Below, piece by piece: positions 1 through 8,479 of a stretch of DNA of 64,000 nt. The stretch covers positions 995,581 to 1,059,580 of the forward strand of contig NZ_RKLQ01000002.1 in assembly GCF_019599405.1 (NCBI RefSeq). The letters run 5' to 3'. Origin of the DNA: Haloarcula salinisoli (GTDB lineage Archaea > Halobacteriota > Halobacteria > Halobacteriales > Haloarculaceae). Both the position numbers and the translations under genes were made by a program. Under the pieces are notes generated by a model. The model had not been told where the DNA came from. It worked only from the letters and a program-made list of their open reading frames with translations, and ran no database searches. Positions within the stretch are counted from its first letter, which is position 1. Each line of letters begins with the position of its first letter.

Positions 1-846
1 GGCGGCCACCCGCTCGTAGAGGTCGGCGTACTCGGCCGGCGAGGGCAGTTCGAACGACTCGTAGCCGTGGACCCGCTCGCGGCCGACCTCGTGGCACATG
101 ACCAGGGCGTCCGGCGCCGACCCGTGGAGGATACTCGTCGTCACACCGGAGTACGCTGGGTGGCCGAGCGCGCCCTGGCCCTCCACCACGACGAGGTCCA
201 TCCCCACCGGTGTCTCGACGAGCCGTTCGACCGCGCCGGCGGCGTAGTCCGAGACGACGCGGTCGACGACGATGCCCCACCCCTCGATGACGACGCCGGT
301 CTGTCCCGTCGGCACGACGACGGCGTCGAGGCCCCGCTCGCGGGCCGCGTCCCGGAGTTCGTAGGCCGTGGTCATCTTCCCCGTCGAGCAGTCGGTGCCG
401 ACGGTGGTGACGACGGTCGCCTCGACCTCGCCCGCACTGGCGTCGGCCACCGTGAGGTTCTCGGGTGGTTTCCGCACGTCGACGAGCTTCCCGCCGTATT
501 CGGCGGCCAGTTCGGCGAACTCCTCGTCGTCGGTGAGAAAGTAGTGCAGTCCCGAGAGGACGTTACAGCCCCGCTCTAGGGCCGCTCGAACGTCGGGCCG
601 CCATGACTCCTCGAAGCTACCGCCGATGGGCGCGACGCCGATTACGAGGGCGTCTATCTCGGGAACCTCGTCCATCGACCCGACGATTGGGGCGTCCTGG
701 ACGTCCGGCAGATGGTCGGCGACCCGTCCACCGGCTCGCTCGCGGTCCAGCACGGCCCGCACCTCGTGGTCACCGTAGCGCAACAGCCCCACCGCTGTCT
801 TGGCGCGGTCGGGAAACGAATCGTGGGCGAGGACGGCGACCTGCAT
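1..846 (-). CDS. DUF1611 family protein, DgcN-like (3' end outside window)
   Basis: The reading frame opens at an ATG at 846 and stays open to the window edge, giving 282 residues without a stop. The N-terminal third reads as a Rossmann-like domain. Near residue 150 there is a nucleotide-binding loop, GTDCSTGKMTT, characteristic of DUF1611. The family includes DgcN, described as a D-glutamate N-acetyltransferase that works with the epimerase-like DgcA; whether the archaeal members do the same reaction is inference. A dipeptide-epimerase-like gene would be expected just left of the window. The gene starts 37 nt downstream of the stop of the Vms1-like gene on the same strand, so the two may be cotranscribed. 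Confidence 0.8.
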   Translation of the reverse strand, partial: MQVAVLAHDSFPDRAKTAVGLLRYGDHEVRAVLDRERAGGRVADHLPDVQDAPIVGSMDEVPEIDALVIGVAPIGGSFEESWRPDVRAALERGCNVLSGLHYFLTDDEEFAELAAEYGGKLVDVRKPPENLTVADASAGEVEATVVTTVGTDCSTGKMTTAYELRDAARERGLDAVVVPTGQTGVVIEGWGIVVDRVVSDYAAGAVERLVETPVGMDLVVVEGQGALGHPAYSGVTTSILHGSAPDALVMCHEVGRERVHGYESFELPSPAEYADLYERVAA

Positions 847-883
847 ACGTGGAGGGTCGCCGGGACAGTGCCTAAAGCTAGGG

Positions 884-1780
884 TTACGGGACGACCAGCC
901 GCACGGTCCACAGCGACCGCACCGCATCGGCAAGCGCGTCTTCGGGGTCGCCGGTGGCGTCGACCGCCCTCGTCACCGCGGCCCGCTCGTCGAACTCGTG
1001 GATGACCGACCCCTCGCCGACGACGTAGAGGGTCTCGGGGTCGACCTCGTCGATGGCCGCGCGACAGCGCTCGACGTGGTTCTCTATCTGCTGGTCGCGC
1101 AGGCGCTCGAATCGGGACTGGGAGAACCCGCCCTTGGAGTGTTGGCTCTTCAGCTCGGAGTCGAAGCCGTGGAACGCCGTCCGCTCCCGACCGTCGTACT
1201 CGCCGAGTGCGAACAGGTCAGAACGAACGAGCGCGACGGTGTGGGCACCGACCGGTTCGAACCACGAGCGCTCGAACTGGACGCCGTCGTCCCACCCGGC
1301 GAACGGTTCGGGTGGAACGGGGACCGAGAGACACGCGGACAGCAGGCCCGCGTCGTCGGTGACCGCGAGACACGGCGCGGTGCCGGCCACGGTCTCGCTG
1401 CGGTCGCCAAAGGCATCCCTGACTGCGTCGGGCACGTCGTGCTCACCGGCGACGTAGGCGGTAAAGACGCCTTCCGGCTCTGTCTCGAAGGCGGCCAGCC
1501 GGTCGAGTATCTCACCGACGCGGTGGCCGTGGAGACGTTCGGCAGTACTGTCACCGCTGGCGCTGCCGTCGCCCGACTGCAGGCGCTCGACGCGGTCCTC
1601 GAGTTCGGCGACGCGGTCCTCCAGTCGGTTCTCCCGCTCTTCGGCCCGCTGGCGAGCCGTCGTCGCCTCGGCGCGCCGGTCCTCCTCCGCGTCGAGTTGC
1701 CGTTCGAGGTGGCGCTTTTCCTCTTCGAGCTCGGCGACGCGCTCTTTCAGGGACGCCCGTCCCAGCAACCGGTCCAGCAT
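884..1780 (-). CDS. Vms1/ANKZF1-like (VLRF1) peptidyl-tRNA hydrolase or release factor homologue
   Basis: A protein of 298 residues. Residues 8-70 are a charged heptad-rich coiled coil, followed by an eRF1-like domain. Around residues 215-230 is the motif KGGFSQSRFERLRDQQ, with Gln221 in the position of the catalytic glutamine of Vms1-type release factors. In eukaryotes Vms1/ANKZF1 frees aberrant nascent chains from tRNA on stalled 60S subunits. A similar ribosome-rescue role here is inference from the motif. The ATG at 1780 is kept because the coiled coil starts almost at once. A large structured repeat lies directly upstream. I see no membrane segment, so it should be cytosolic. Confidence 0.75.
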   Translation of the reverse strand: MLDRLLGRASLKERVAELEEEKRHLERQLDAEEDRRAEATTARQRAEERENRLEDRVAELEDRVERLQSGDGSASGDSTAERLHGHRVGEILDRLAAFETEPEGVFTAYVAGEHDVPDAVRDAFGDRSETVAGTAPCLAVTDDAGLLSACLSVPVPPEPFAGWDDGVQFERSWFEPVGAHTVALVRSDLFALGEYDGRERTAFHGFDSELKSQHSKGGFSQSRFERLRDQQIENHVERCRAAIDEVDPETLYVVGEGSVIHEFDERAAVTRAVDATGDPEDALADAVRSLWTVRLVVP

Positions 1781-1865
1781 TGGCTGTACTGCATCCGGCG
1801 ACCGGCTTAAAAGTGCCTGCCCGTGCCGACCAGTCGTATTAACTTAGGCGAGTTGGACTGCAAAC

Positions 1866-2108
1866 AGCCAGAAAGCCCCCGCGTTCTCGACTCGCGCGGC
1901 TCGCTGCGCTCCGGTAGGTGCTTGCTTCGCCGGGCTTCGTCGAGAACGCGGCCCCTTTCAGTCCCACCCGTAGCCGGTTGGCCAATCAGCGTGGGTGGGA
2001 CTGAAAGGGGCGGCTGGCTCCGGGAAGGCGGGCGACGTAAGCACCGCAGGCCGAAGGCCGAGGAGCGCAACGAGCCCCCCGACCGGAGCCAGCCGGGGCT
2101 TTCTGGCT
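1866..2108. repeat. Dispersed four-way-junction repeat, copy 1
   Basis: This fills most of the gene-free stretch 1781-2157. A 14-bp outer inverted repeat (AGCCAGAAAGCCCC, 1866-1879, with its complement at 2095-2108) encloses three hairpins. The left stem is GCGTTCTCGAC at 1881-1891 with 1939-1949 (11 bp). The central stem is CCCCTTTCAGTCCCACCC at 1952-1969 with 1993-2010 (18 bp, perfect). The right stem is GGCTGGCTCCGG at 2012-2023 with 2083-2094 (12 bp). Related copies lie at 16385-16558 and 49172-49434. No convincing protein is encoded; the short frames crossing it are by-products of high GC. Confidence 0.85.
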
Positions 2109-2157
2109 CTCTGAGAGGGTAGCTGCTAAACTAAACACCGCTTCTCGACCCGACGGG

Positions 2158-2517
2158 CTACACTGCGCTGTCGGGCACGACGTCGCTCGTGTCCGCGACG
2201 GACAGCAGCTGGGCCGCGTGGTCGGCCTTCGCGAGGAACACCTCGCTCAGACTCGGCGGGTTCCGGATGTCCGCGTCCGCGAGTACTTCCTCCGGGACCG
2301 CGAGCGTGTCCGCCGGGACCTCCTCGTCGCCCCGGACGGGGAAGTGACGCCGGCCGAGTTTCATCACCAGCGGCAGGTCTGTCCGTGTTACGCCCTCGTC
2401 GCCGTACAGCTGTCGATTCACTCGCTCGTGCTGGTCACGACACATCGCGGCCCCGCCCTCGCGTGGTTCGACGTAGAGCCGGCCGAGGTAGTAGCCGCGT
2501 GAAAACTGTTCGAACAT
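2158..2517 (-). CDS. DUF5802 family protein
   Basis: I chose the ATG at 2517, which gives MFEQFSRGYYLGRLYVEP and 119 residues, because a TATA-like TTTATATATG lies about 30 bp upstream and implies a leaderless transcript. The frame could be extended by nine residues but that would cross the promoter. The protein is soluble and matches a haloarchaeal family, DUF5802, of unknown function. The N-terminal aromatic YYLGRLYVEP motif is the family signature as I know it. No catalytic motif is visible. It stands alone between repeat copy 1 and the divergently transcribed DUF1405 gene. Confidence 0.8.
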   Translation of the reverse strand: MFEQFSRGYYLGRLYVEPREGGAAMCRDQHERVNRQLYGDEGVTRTDLPLVMKLGRRHFPVRGDEEVPADTLAVPEEVLADADIRNPPSLSEVFLAKADHAAQLLSVADTSDVVPDSAV

Positions 2518-2541
2518 CGGTACGCGTGAACGATGCACACA

Positions 2542-2553
2542 CATATATAAAAG
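2542..2553 (-). promoter_or_regulatory. TATA box for the DUF5802 gene
   Basis: On the minus strand this reads TTTTATATATGT and is centred about 30 bp from the ATG at 2517. That is the usual spacing for a leaderless haloarchaeal transcript and decides the start codon. Confidence 0.65.
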
Positions 2554-2731
2554 CCTTCGCCGAAATCCTCTTGTCGTCGGGCTATTCTACCACACGCAGT
2601 TGTTCGATACGCTGTCACCAGTGCGGTTGCCTGGCGTGGCGCCGGCTGTTCTCGAATACCGGTGAGACGATCACACCACGAGGTGGGACTCGTACCGACA
2701 GGGTTTCACACCGCCGTCCTGCATCCTCTGT

Positions 2732-3367
2732 ATGGAGAGTCGGGGGCCGCTCCCACGGCGGTACGCGCGGTACTACCTGGAGAACGCGCCGAGTCTGGTG
2801 TGGCTGGTCGTCGTCAACAGCGTGGCTATCCTCGTGGGCGTTCGGTACTACGTCGAGACGATGCCGGGCGTCTCGACCTTTCTCTGGCCGCTGTACGCCG
2901 ATTCGCCGACGGCTCTGTTCCTGATGACGCTGTCGCTGGTGACGCTGTGGCCGTTCCTGGGTGACTCGCTGGAGGACGTGCCGGTAAACCGGCCGCTGGC
3001 CTACCTCCACACTATCGCGCTGGTGTGGCTGCTGAAGATGGGTATCTGGACGGTCGTCGCGCTGAACCTCGGTTTTACCGTCTACTTCCCCGCGCTGTGG
3101 GCGTACTTCGGTATCATCGTCACCCACGTGGGCTTCATCGCAGAGGGGGCGCTGGTCCCCCATTACGCACGGACGACCCGCGGAGCGCTGGCGACGGCGC
3201 TGGTCCTGGCGCTGGCGAACGACCTCTTAGACTACGGCTTTGGTTACTATCCGCCGCTGCGATACGAGCCCGGGCCGGCCCTCGTCGTCGCCACCGTGGC
3301 CCTGTCGGTGGGGTCGGTGGCAGTGGCGGCCCGATGGCTGCCGAGGCTAGAGGAGAGCGGTGAATAA
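2732..3367 (+). CDS. DUF1405 family integral membrane protein
   Basis: A protein of 211 residues with about six hydrophobic segments. It begins MESRGPLPRRYARYYLENAP, then WLVVVNSVAILVGVRYYVE, and has a polar HYARTTRG loop near residue 150. This fits the DUF1405 family of archaeal and Bacillus membrane proteins, whose function is unknown. The next gene starts 95 bp downstream with its own TATA box, so this is probably monocistronic. Confidence 0.8.
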   Translation: MESRGPLPRRYARYYLENAPSLVWLVVVNSVAILVGVRYYVETMPGVSTFLWPLYADSPTALFLMTLSLVTLWPFLGDSLEDVPVNRPLAYLHTIALVWLLKMGIWTVVALNLGFTVYFPALWAYFGIIVTHVGFIAEGALVPHYARTTRGALATALVLALANDLLDYGFGYYPPLRYEPGPALVVATVALSVGSVAVAARWLPRLEESGE

Positions 3368-3430
3368 ACGCTCTTGGACTAGCTCGGTGCGTCTCGCGGG
3401 CACGTGAACGACACGAACGAACGACCCGGT

Positions 3431-3438
3431 TTTTAATT
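3431..3438 (+). promoter_or_regulatory. TATA box for the secreted coiled-coil protein
   Basis: TTTTTAAT lies about 28 bp before the ATG at 3463, the spacing for a leaderless transcript. Confidence 0.55.
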
Positions 3439-3462
3439 GGGGGTTGTGATAGACGCTGATAG

Positions 3463-4311
3463 ATGACTCACCGGCACACGCTGCTGGTCGTGTCGGTCGC
3501 CCTCGCCATGCTGGTCTCACCGACCATCCTGGCCCAGGAGACCGCGACGGCGACCCGCAACACGACCAACGAGAGCGGGGAAACCGCTGGGATGGGGGCG
3601 CAGTTGACTGCCTTTACCCAGTCTAGCTCCACCGCGCTGAACGATTCCGTCGAGAACGGGATGTGGAAAGCTGGCTTCAACCAGTCCAACGCCAGTGAAC
3701 GGGGACAGCTCGTCCGAAACCGGGCCGGGAAACTGGAACAGCGCCTGGAGCGGCTCCAGCGACAGAACGCGAGCCTGCAGGAGCGCTACGAGAGCGGCAA
3801 TGTCACCGAACCAGCCTACATCGCCCAGCAGAGCCGACTTAGCGCCCGTATCGACGGGCTACAGGCGGCGATAAACGACACCGACGAGGCCGCGGCCCAG
3901 GCCGGTGTGAACGATAGTCAGCTCGAACGCCTCCGACAGAACGCCTCGGAACTACGAGGGCCGGAAGTCGCAGCCATCGCCCGCGGGCTGGGCGGCGGCC
4001 CGCCGGCGAACCGCGGCCCGCCCGAAGACCGCGGCCCGCCCGAAGACCGCGGCGAGCGGGGCCAGTCGACCGGTGAGGGCGACCGCGGGGCGTCTGCGAA
4101 CAAGACGACCGGGCCCAGCGGACAGGCTGACGCCGGTGGGAACACCACCAACGAAACGGGCGCGTCGGATAGTTCTCCGGGCGCCAGCGACGACGATTCC
4201 GCGGGCGACACCGGTGGTGATTCTGGTAGTCGGGGCGGTGGCTCTGCGGGCAGCGACAACCGTGGTGGCGGACAGGGCGGCGCCGACGCGCCGGGCCGGT
4301 CGAAGAACTGA
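3463..4311 (+). CDS. Secreted coiled-coil protein with Gly/Ser/Pro-rich tail
   Basis: A protein of 282 residues. Residues 1-24 are a Sec signal peptide ending near ILAQE. A Thr/Asn-rich segment follows, then an alpha-helical coiled-coil region at about 80-165 containing several N-x-S/T sequons that could be N-glycosylated. Residues from about 175 contain a short repeat, RGPPEDRG, written twice, and the last 100 residues are low-complexity Gly, Ser, Asp and Asn with no membrane anchor. I do not recognise a named family. The next gene, an ArsR-type regulator, follows by 50 bp with its own promoter; a functional link between the two is plausible but unproven. Confidence 0.8.
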   Translation: MTHRHTLLVVSVALAMLVSPTILAQETATATRNTTNESGETAGMGAQLTAFTQSSSTALNDSVENGMWKAGFNQSNASERGQLVRNRAGKLEQRLERLQRQNASLQERYESGNVTEPAYIAQQSRLSARIDGLQAAINDTDEAAAQAGVNDSQLERLRQNASELRGPEVAAIARGLGGGPPANRGPPEDRGPPEDRGERGQSTGEGDRGASANKTTGPSGQADAGGNTTNETGASDSSPGASDDDSAGDTGGDSGSRGGGSAGSDNRGGGQGGADAPGRSKN

Positions 4312-4328
4312 CGGCCTGGCGAGGGTCA

Positions 4329-4336
4329 ACCTTTTT
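4329..4336 (+). promoter_or_regulatory. TATA box for the ArsR-type regulator
   Basis: CTTTTTAA lies about 30 bp before the ATG at 4362. It sits between the two genes, so the regulator can be expressed without the upstream gene. Confidence 0.5.
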
Positions 4337-4361
4337 AACCACGACCCATTACCCCAGGTGA

Positions 4362-5009
4362 ATGGACTCCGCCGAGTTGCTCGACCTGCTTGGAAACGCC
4401 AACCGCCGGCGGATTCTGCGGCTGCTCGCGCACAAGCCCTGTTACGTGACCGAGATAAGCGAGTATCTCGGCGTCAGCCCGAAAGCTGTCATCGACCACC
4501 TCAAGAAGTTAGAGGGGGCGGGGCTGGTCGAGTCCCGGACCGACGACCAGCGCCGGAAGTACTTCTCCATCTCGCGGAACCTCCGGCTCGAAGTCCGGGT
4601 CTCGCCGTACGAGTTCGGGACCAAGAGCGCCTATCCAACGAGTGCCGGACTGGATATCTCGACCTGCCGGCACCTCTCTATCGAGGTCGAGGACGAGGAC
4701 GGCGGTGACCTCCGGGACCTCGCGCGACAGCTCAGCCGGCTCGAACAGCTGGAAAACGAGCTCTCACTGGCCCAGCGGTGGGTCCAGGGCCGGGTGACCG
4801 ACGTTCGGGACCGCTTCGACGAGGCCATCGAGAACGGCGAGGGGCGGCTGTACGCCGAGCTGGTGAGCGCGCTCACCCAGGGGCCGCTGTCGGTCCAATC
4901 ACTGTCTCGTGAGGTCGAGGCCCCGCCGGAACTCGTCGAGAAGGCGCTGGGTCGTCTCGCGGAGGAGGACGTCGTCGAGCGGACCGACGAGGGCTGGCAG
5001 CTCCGCTAG
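4362..5009 (+). CDS. ArsR-type winged-helix transcriptional regulator
   Basis: A protein of 215 residues. Residues 5-75 form a winged helix: NANRRRILRLLAHKPCYVTE, then the recognition helix SPKAVIDHLKKLEGAGLVES. A beta-rich region at about 80-115 follows, then a coiled coil at about 120-150 that may dimerise. A second winged-helix-like unit is suggested at 165-215 (TQGPLSVQSLSREVEAPPELVEKAL). No metal-binding cysteine cluster is visible, so a metalloregulatory role is not supported. Its stop overlaps the stop of the convergent membrane gene by 4 bp. Confidence 0.8.
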   Translation: MDSAELLDLLGNANRRRILRLLAHKPCYVTEISEYLGVSPKAVIDHLKKLEGAGLVESRTDDQRRKYFSISRNLRLEVRVSPYEFGTKSAYPTSAGLDISTCRHLSIEVEDEDGGDLRDLARQLSRLEQLENELSLAQRWVQGRVTDVRDRFDEAIENGEGRLYAELVSALTQGPLSVQSLSREVEAPPELVEKALGRLAEEDVVERTDEGWQLR

Positions 5010-5491
5010 AGCTCCCGGGTCAGCCCGTCGCGCAAGTCGCGCCCGAAGTAGTGACCCACGACAGCCAGCACGAGGCCGACAGCGGCGGCGATAGCGAACA
5101 GGCGCGTCCCGTCCAGGCCGGCAAGCACCTGTGGAAGCAGCGAGGTGACGACCGCCAGCCCGGCGAGCACACCGCCGGCGACGGCCGTCTCGACGTATCG
5201 ACGCTCGCGGTCCAGCAGCCCGTGGAGGAACGAGCCGATGGGGATGCCGGCGAAGGCCGTGAACGGAATCATCGGGATGAGGCTCCCGAGCGTCATCCCG
5301 GCCCCGACGGCGACGAACGCGACTATCAGCGCCCGGACCGAAACGTAGCTGCCGCTGGATTCCTCGGCCGTCTCAGTGGCGTCTTCGGACAGTGAACCGA
5401 GTGTGGTGTCCGTCGTGTCGGTGGCAGTCGTCGCCACCGACTGGGCGTCCGCGTCCGATTCGCGGGTTCGATCCGCCGTCTGTTCGGACAT
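5006..5491 (-). CDS. Small membrane protein with acidic Thr-rich N-terminus
   Basis: A protein of 161 residues. The first 48 are Thr, Asp, Glu and Ser rich and probably disordered. Four hydrophobic segments follow (VSVRALIVAFVAVGAGMTLG, IPFTAFAGIPIGSFLHGLL, VAGGVLAGLAVVTSLL and LFAIAAAVGLVLAVVGHY), ending in a basic tail. I do not recognise a named family. It converges on the ArsR-type gene with a 4-bp overlap of stop regions. Confidence 0.7.
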   Translation of the reverse strand: MSEQTADRTRESDADAQSVATTATDTTDTTLGSLSEDATETAEESSGSYVSVRALIVAFVAVGAGMTLGSLIPMIPFTAFAGIPIGSFLHGLLDRERRYVETAVAGGVLAGLAVVTSLLPQVLAGLDGTRLFAIAAAVGLVLAVVGHYFGRDLRDGLTREL

Positions 5492-5562
5492 ACGTATACT
5501 CCGCTAGCGTGACGTATGTCCTTTATGGGCGCTGTCTGACGCCCGTCAGCCGCCGGGTGACC

Positions 5563-5624
5563 CCGGCAGCGGTCCGGCCGGGGTCGACTCCTGGTGGCAC
5601 CGGCAGCGGTCGGGCCGGGGTCGA
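5563..5624 (+). repeat. Short direct repeat upstream of gatD
   Basis: A 25-bp sequence beginning CCGGCAGCGGTC occurs at 5563-5587 and again at 5600-5624 with one mismatch. Each unit can also fold on itself (CCGG ending against GGCCGG). It lies in the 172-bp gap between the divergent membrane gene and gatD; no clear TATA box for gatD was found there. Confidence 0.5.
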
Positions 5625-5663
5625 ACGAGTGGGTTCAAGTCACGGCAGCCAGAACTGGCGGAT

Positions 5664-6911
5664 ATGAACGCAGGCGACCGGGTCCGTGTCGACCGCGCGG
5701 ACCAGCGCTACGAGGGCGTCTTGCTCCCGTCCAGCACCGACGACCATCTGGTGGTCAAGCTCGACGGGGGGTACAACGTGGGTATCGACCGTGACGAAGC
5801 GAGCGTCGACGTACTCGAATCCGACGTCTACGACGTCGAGAGCGCCCAGGACGAGGAGAGCAGCTCCGAAATCGAGTTCGACGACGACCTCCCGACGGTG
5901 TCGCTCATCTCGACCGGCGGGACCATCGCCTCGACCGTCGACTACCGCACCGGCGCGGTGACGGCGCAGTTCGACGCCGAGGACGTCCTCCGGGCGGTGC
6001 CCGACCTCGCGGGAATGGCCAACTACCGCGGGCGCGTCGTCGCCAACATCCTCTCTGAGAACATGACGCCGGCGGTGTGGCAGGACCTCGCCCGCGCCGT
6101 CTACGACGAGATCGAGGCCGGGGCCGACGGCGTCGTCGTCATGCATGGCACCGACACGATGCAGTTCACCGCCTCGGCACTTTCTTTCATGCTCGATACG
6201 CCGGTGCCCATCGTCTTCACGGGCAGCCAGCGCTCGGCGGACCGTCCTTCCTCGGACAACGTGATGAACGCCGTCTCCGCGGTCGAGGCGGCCACGAGCG
6301 ACTGCGCCGAGGTGCTCGTCTGTATGCACGCCGGGGAGTCAGACGACCGCTGTGCCCTCCACCGGGGCACTCGCGTGCGCAAGAACCACACCTCCCGCCG
6401 GGACGCCTTCGAGACGGTAGGTGCGAAGCCGCTGGGCACCGTGGATTACGACACCGACGGGGACAACTCGGTGTCGTTCCACCGGGAGTACCAGTCCCGG
6501 GGCGAGCAGGAGCTGGCCCTGCACGACGATCTGGCGACCGACGTCGAACTCGTCAAGTTCACGCCGGGCATGGACACCGCCGTCCTCGAAGCGGCCGCCC
6601 AGAGCAGCGACGGCCTCGTCATCGAGGGCACCGGGCTGGGCCACGTCAACACGGACTGGATATCCGTCGTCGACGACCTGGATATCCCCGTCGTGATGAC
6701 CAGTCAGTGTCTGGAAGGCCGGGTCTGTGACCGCGTCTACGACACCGGCCGGGACCTGCTCGATGCGGGCGTTATCGAGGGCGAGGATATGCTGCCCGGC
6801 ACTGCGAAGGTCAAGCTGATGTGGGCGCTGGCAAACAGCGACGACGTCGCGGACACGATGGGCGAGCCCCTGGCGGGCGAGATTCAGCAGCGGTCGACGC
6901 CGTGGCTGTGA
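5664..6911 (+). CDS. gatD: Glu-tRNA(Gln) amidotransferase subunit D
   Basis: A protein of 415 residues, the usual length for archaeal GatD. It supplies ammonia from glutamine for the GatDE complex, which converts Glu-tRNA(Gln) to Gln-tRNA(Gln). Residues 1-75 form the archaeal N-terminal beta domain. The L-asparaginase-like core follows, with STGGTIAST (Thr84 and Thr87) and a second active-site block, MHGTDTMQFTASAL, near residue 160. The partner gatE is not in the window, which is usual. The ATG at 5664 gives the full N-terminal domain. Confidence 0.95.
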   Translation: MNAGDRVRVDRADQRYEGVLLPSSTDDHLVVKLDGGYNVGIDRDEASVDVLESDVYDVESAQDEESSSEIEFDDDLPTVSLISTGGTIASTVDYRTGAVTAQFDAEDVLRAVPDLAGMANYRGRVVANILSENMTPAVWQDLARAVYDEIEAGADGVVVMHGTDTMQFTASALSFMLDTPVPIVFTGSQRSADRPSSDNVMNAVSAVEAATSDCAEVLVCMHAGESDDRCALHRGTRVRKNHTSRRDAFETVGAKPLGTVDYDTDGDNSVSFHREYQSRGEQELALHDDLATDVELVKFTPGMDTAVLEAAAQSSDGLVIEGTGLGHVNTDWISVVDDLDIPVVMTSQCLEGRVCDRVYDTGRDLLDAGVIEGEDMLPGTAKVKLMWALANSDDVADTMGEPLAGEIQQRSTPWL

Positions 6912-6984
6912 ACCGCCCGGGATAATTTCACGCCGCAGTGCGCGAAACCGATTGACTTTTATCCATGTCCTATCAGGACGTATT

Positions 6985-8121
6985 ATGCGAAAGACAGCGC
7001 TGTCGGTACTCCTGGTTGCCATGGTGGTTCTCTCGGGCTGTTCGGCTCTGGAGAACACGGGTGGCAGTCAGACGCCGTCGGCGACCGGAACACCGGTCGA
7101 GACGGCGACGCCGACACAGACGGACATGGGGATGGCAAACGGGTCGGAGACAGAGACACCGGCGCAGTTCGACGCGTCGGTCCGGTACCCGAACGGCGGC
7201 GTCGCCGGCAACGAGTCGATAGTCCGGATAGACGTCGAGAACACCGGCGGCCAGCAGGGGCAGTACAACGCCACCCTGACCGCCGACGGCGAGCAGGTCG
7301 CGACCGAGTCGGTCACGCTCGACGGCGGGGCGTCCACGACTGTCTCGCTCACGCACACGTTCGAGACCACCGGCCAGCACGACCTCTCGACGGGCACCAG
7401 TAGCAGGACGATACAGGTGTACGATTCGGCCCGCAACTTCACCGACGCGGCGATGGAGCGAGTCGAGACCGCCCGTATCGAGGAGTCCAACACGGTCGAC
7501 GCGGCCGTGTCGGCCAACGAGACGACGTTCAATATCACTGCCGAGGGCTCGGCGACTATCCGGAAGAACTACGCCGCCGAGACCCAGTACAGGAACGTAA
7601 CGACGCGGACCACGCTCTTCGGTCAGACCTCTGTCGAGCGGACAGAGGAGTGGACGGTCGACGGGACGGTCTTCAGCCGGACCATCGGTGACGACGGGGA
7701 GCGCGACTACACCCGCGAGCCGTCCGACGAGTTCGAGGACGACAACCCACTGGAGAACGACACGGTTCTCGACTACCTCAGCACCGAACACACCGACGAC
7801 GAGTACGTGTTCATCGTCGAGACCGAGAACTCCGCCGAGTCGACAGAACTGCTGCGCTCCTTCCGTGAGAGCGACGATGAGAGCGACAACAGTGGACCGT
7901 CCGCCGAGTCCATCGACGAGCTCTACTTCGAACTCCGGTACGACCGCCAGACCGGGCGCAGTACCACAGAGTTGATACGATTCAATGCCAGGAGCGGGGA
8001 AGATTACGATTCGTTCGAGTTCACCAGCCGACGGGAGTACGTCGCGTTCAACGAGACGGTGTCGGTCGAGGTCCCCGGCGAGGTACGGGACCGTGCGACG
8101 CCGGTGAACGACAGCGGCTGA
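6985..8121 (+). CDS. Lipoprotein with CARDB-like domain
   Basis: I start at the ATG at 6985 because it gives a clean lipoprotein signal, MRKTALSVLLVAMVVLSGC, and has a TATA-like CTTTTATC about 28 bp upstream. The 378-residue product has the lipobox LSGC, a Thr-rich linker, and a CARDB-like beta domain at about 60-145 with the core TLTADGEQVATESVTLDGG. A C-terminal domain of about 220 residues follows, rich in acidic residues and N-glycosylation sequons. It is probably anchored to the outer face of the membrane. The region just after its stop carries a broken copy of its own CARDB-like domain. Confidence 0.75.
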   Translation: MRKTALSVLLVAMVVLSGCSALENTGGSQTPSATGTPVETATPTQTDMGMANGSETETPAQFDASVRYPNGGVAGNESIVRIDVENTGGQQGQYNATLTADGEQVATESVTLDGGASTTVSLTHTFETTGQHDLSTGTSSRTIQVYDSARNFTDAAMERVETARIEESNTVDAAVSANETTFNITAEGSATIRKNYAAETQYRNVTTRTTLFGQTSVERTEEWTVDGTVFSRTIGDDGERDYTREPSDEFEDDNPLENDTVLDYLSTEHTDDEYVFIVETENSAESTELLRSFRESDDESDNSGPSAESIDELYFELRYDRQTGRSTTELIRFNARSGEDYDSFEFTSRREYVAFNETVSVEVPGEVRDRATPVNDSG

Positions 8122-8383
8122 CCGAGGGGACGTTCTCCGAGACGGTGACGCTGCCCCAGGGCGGCGTCGCGGGCGAGCAGTCGGACGCCCGCATCCGTCG
8201 AACAACACGGCGAGTTCGGAACGGGAGTACGAGGCGACGCTGACCGCCGACGGGACACAGATCGCGAGCGAGTCGGTCACGGTCACCCCGGAGGAGTCGA
8301 CGACGCTCGCGCTTACCCACACGTTCGAGGAGACGGGTGAACACACCATCTCGGTCGGCAACCGGACCCGGACGGAGTCGTAG
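8118..8383 (+). pseudogene. Decayed CARDB-like domain fragment
   Basis: Two frames together reproduce the CARDB-like domain of the preceding lipoprotein. The first reads GTFSETVTLPQGGVAGEQSD and resembles RYPNGGVAGNES of the intact copy. After a frameshift near 8194-8200, the second reads YEATLTADGTQIASESVTVT and then LALTHTFEETGEHTISVGN before a TAG at 8381. The intact copy has TLTADGEQVATESVTLDGG and LTHTFETTGQHDLS. No start codon or signal peptide remains. I infer the tail of a duplicated lipoprotein gene left after deletion and frameshift; a sequencing error is possible, but it would not restore a 5' end. Confidence 0.65.
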
Positions 8384-8479
8384 GGTCGACCCGTCGGGGT
8401 CCCGACCCCTGCTGGCCCGGCCGGGAGACTGTTGCTTCGACGCTGTGGCTTTTTGCGCTCCGGGAACCGACGATACCGC

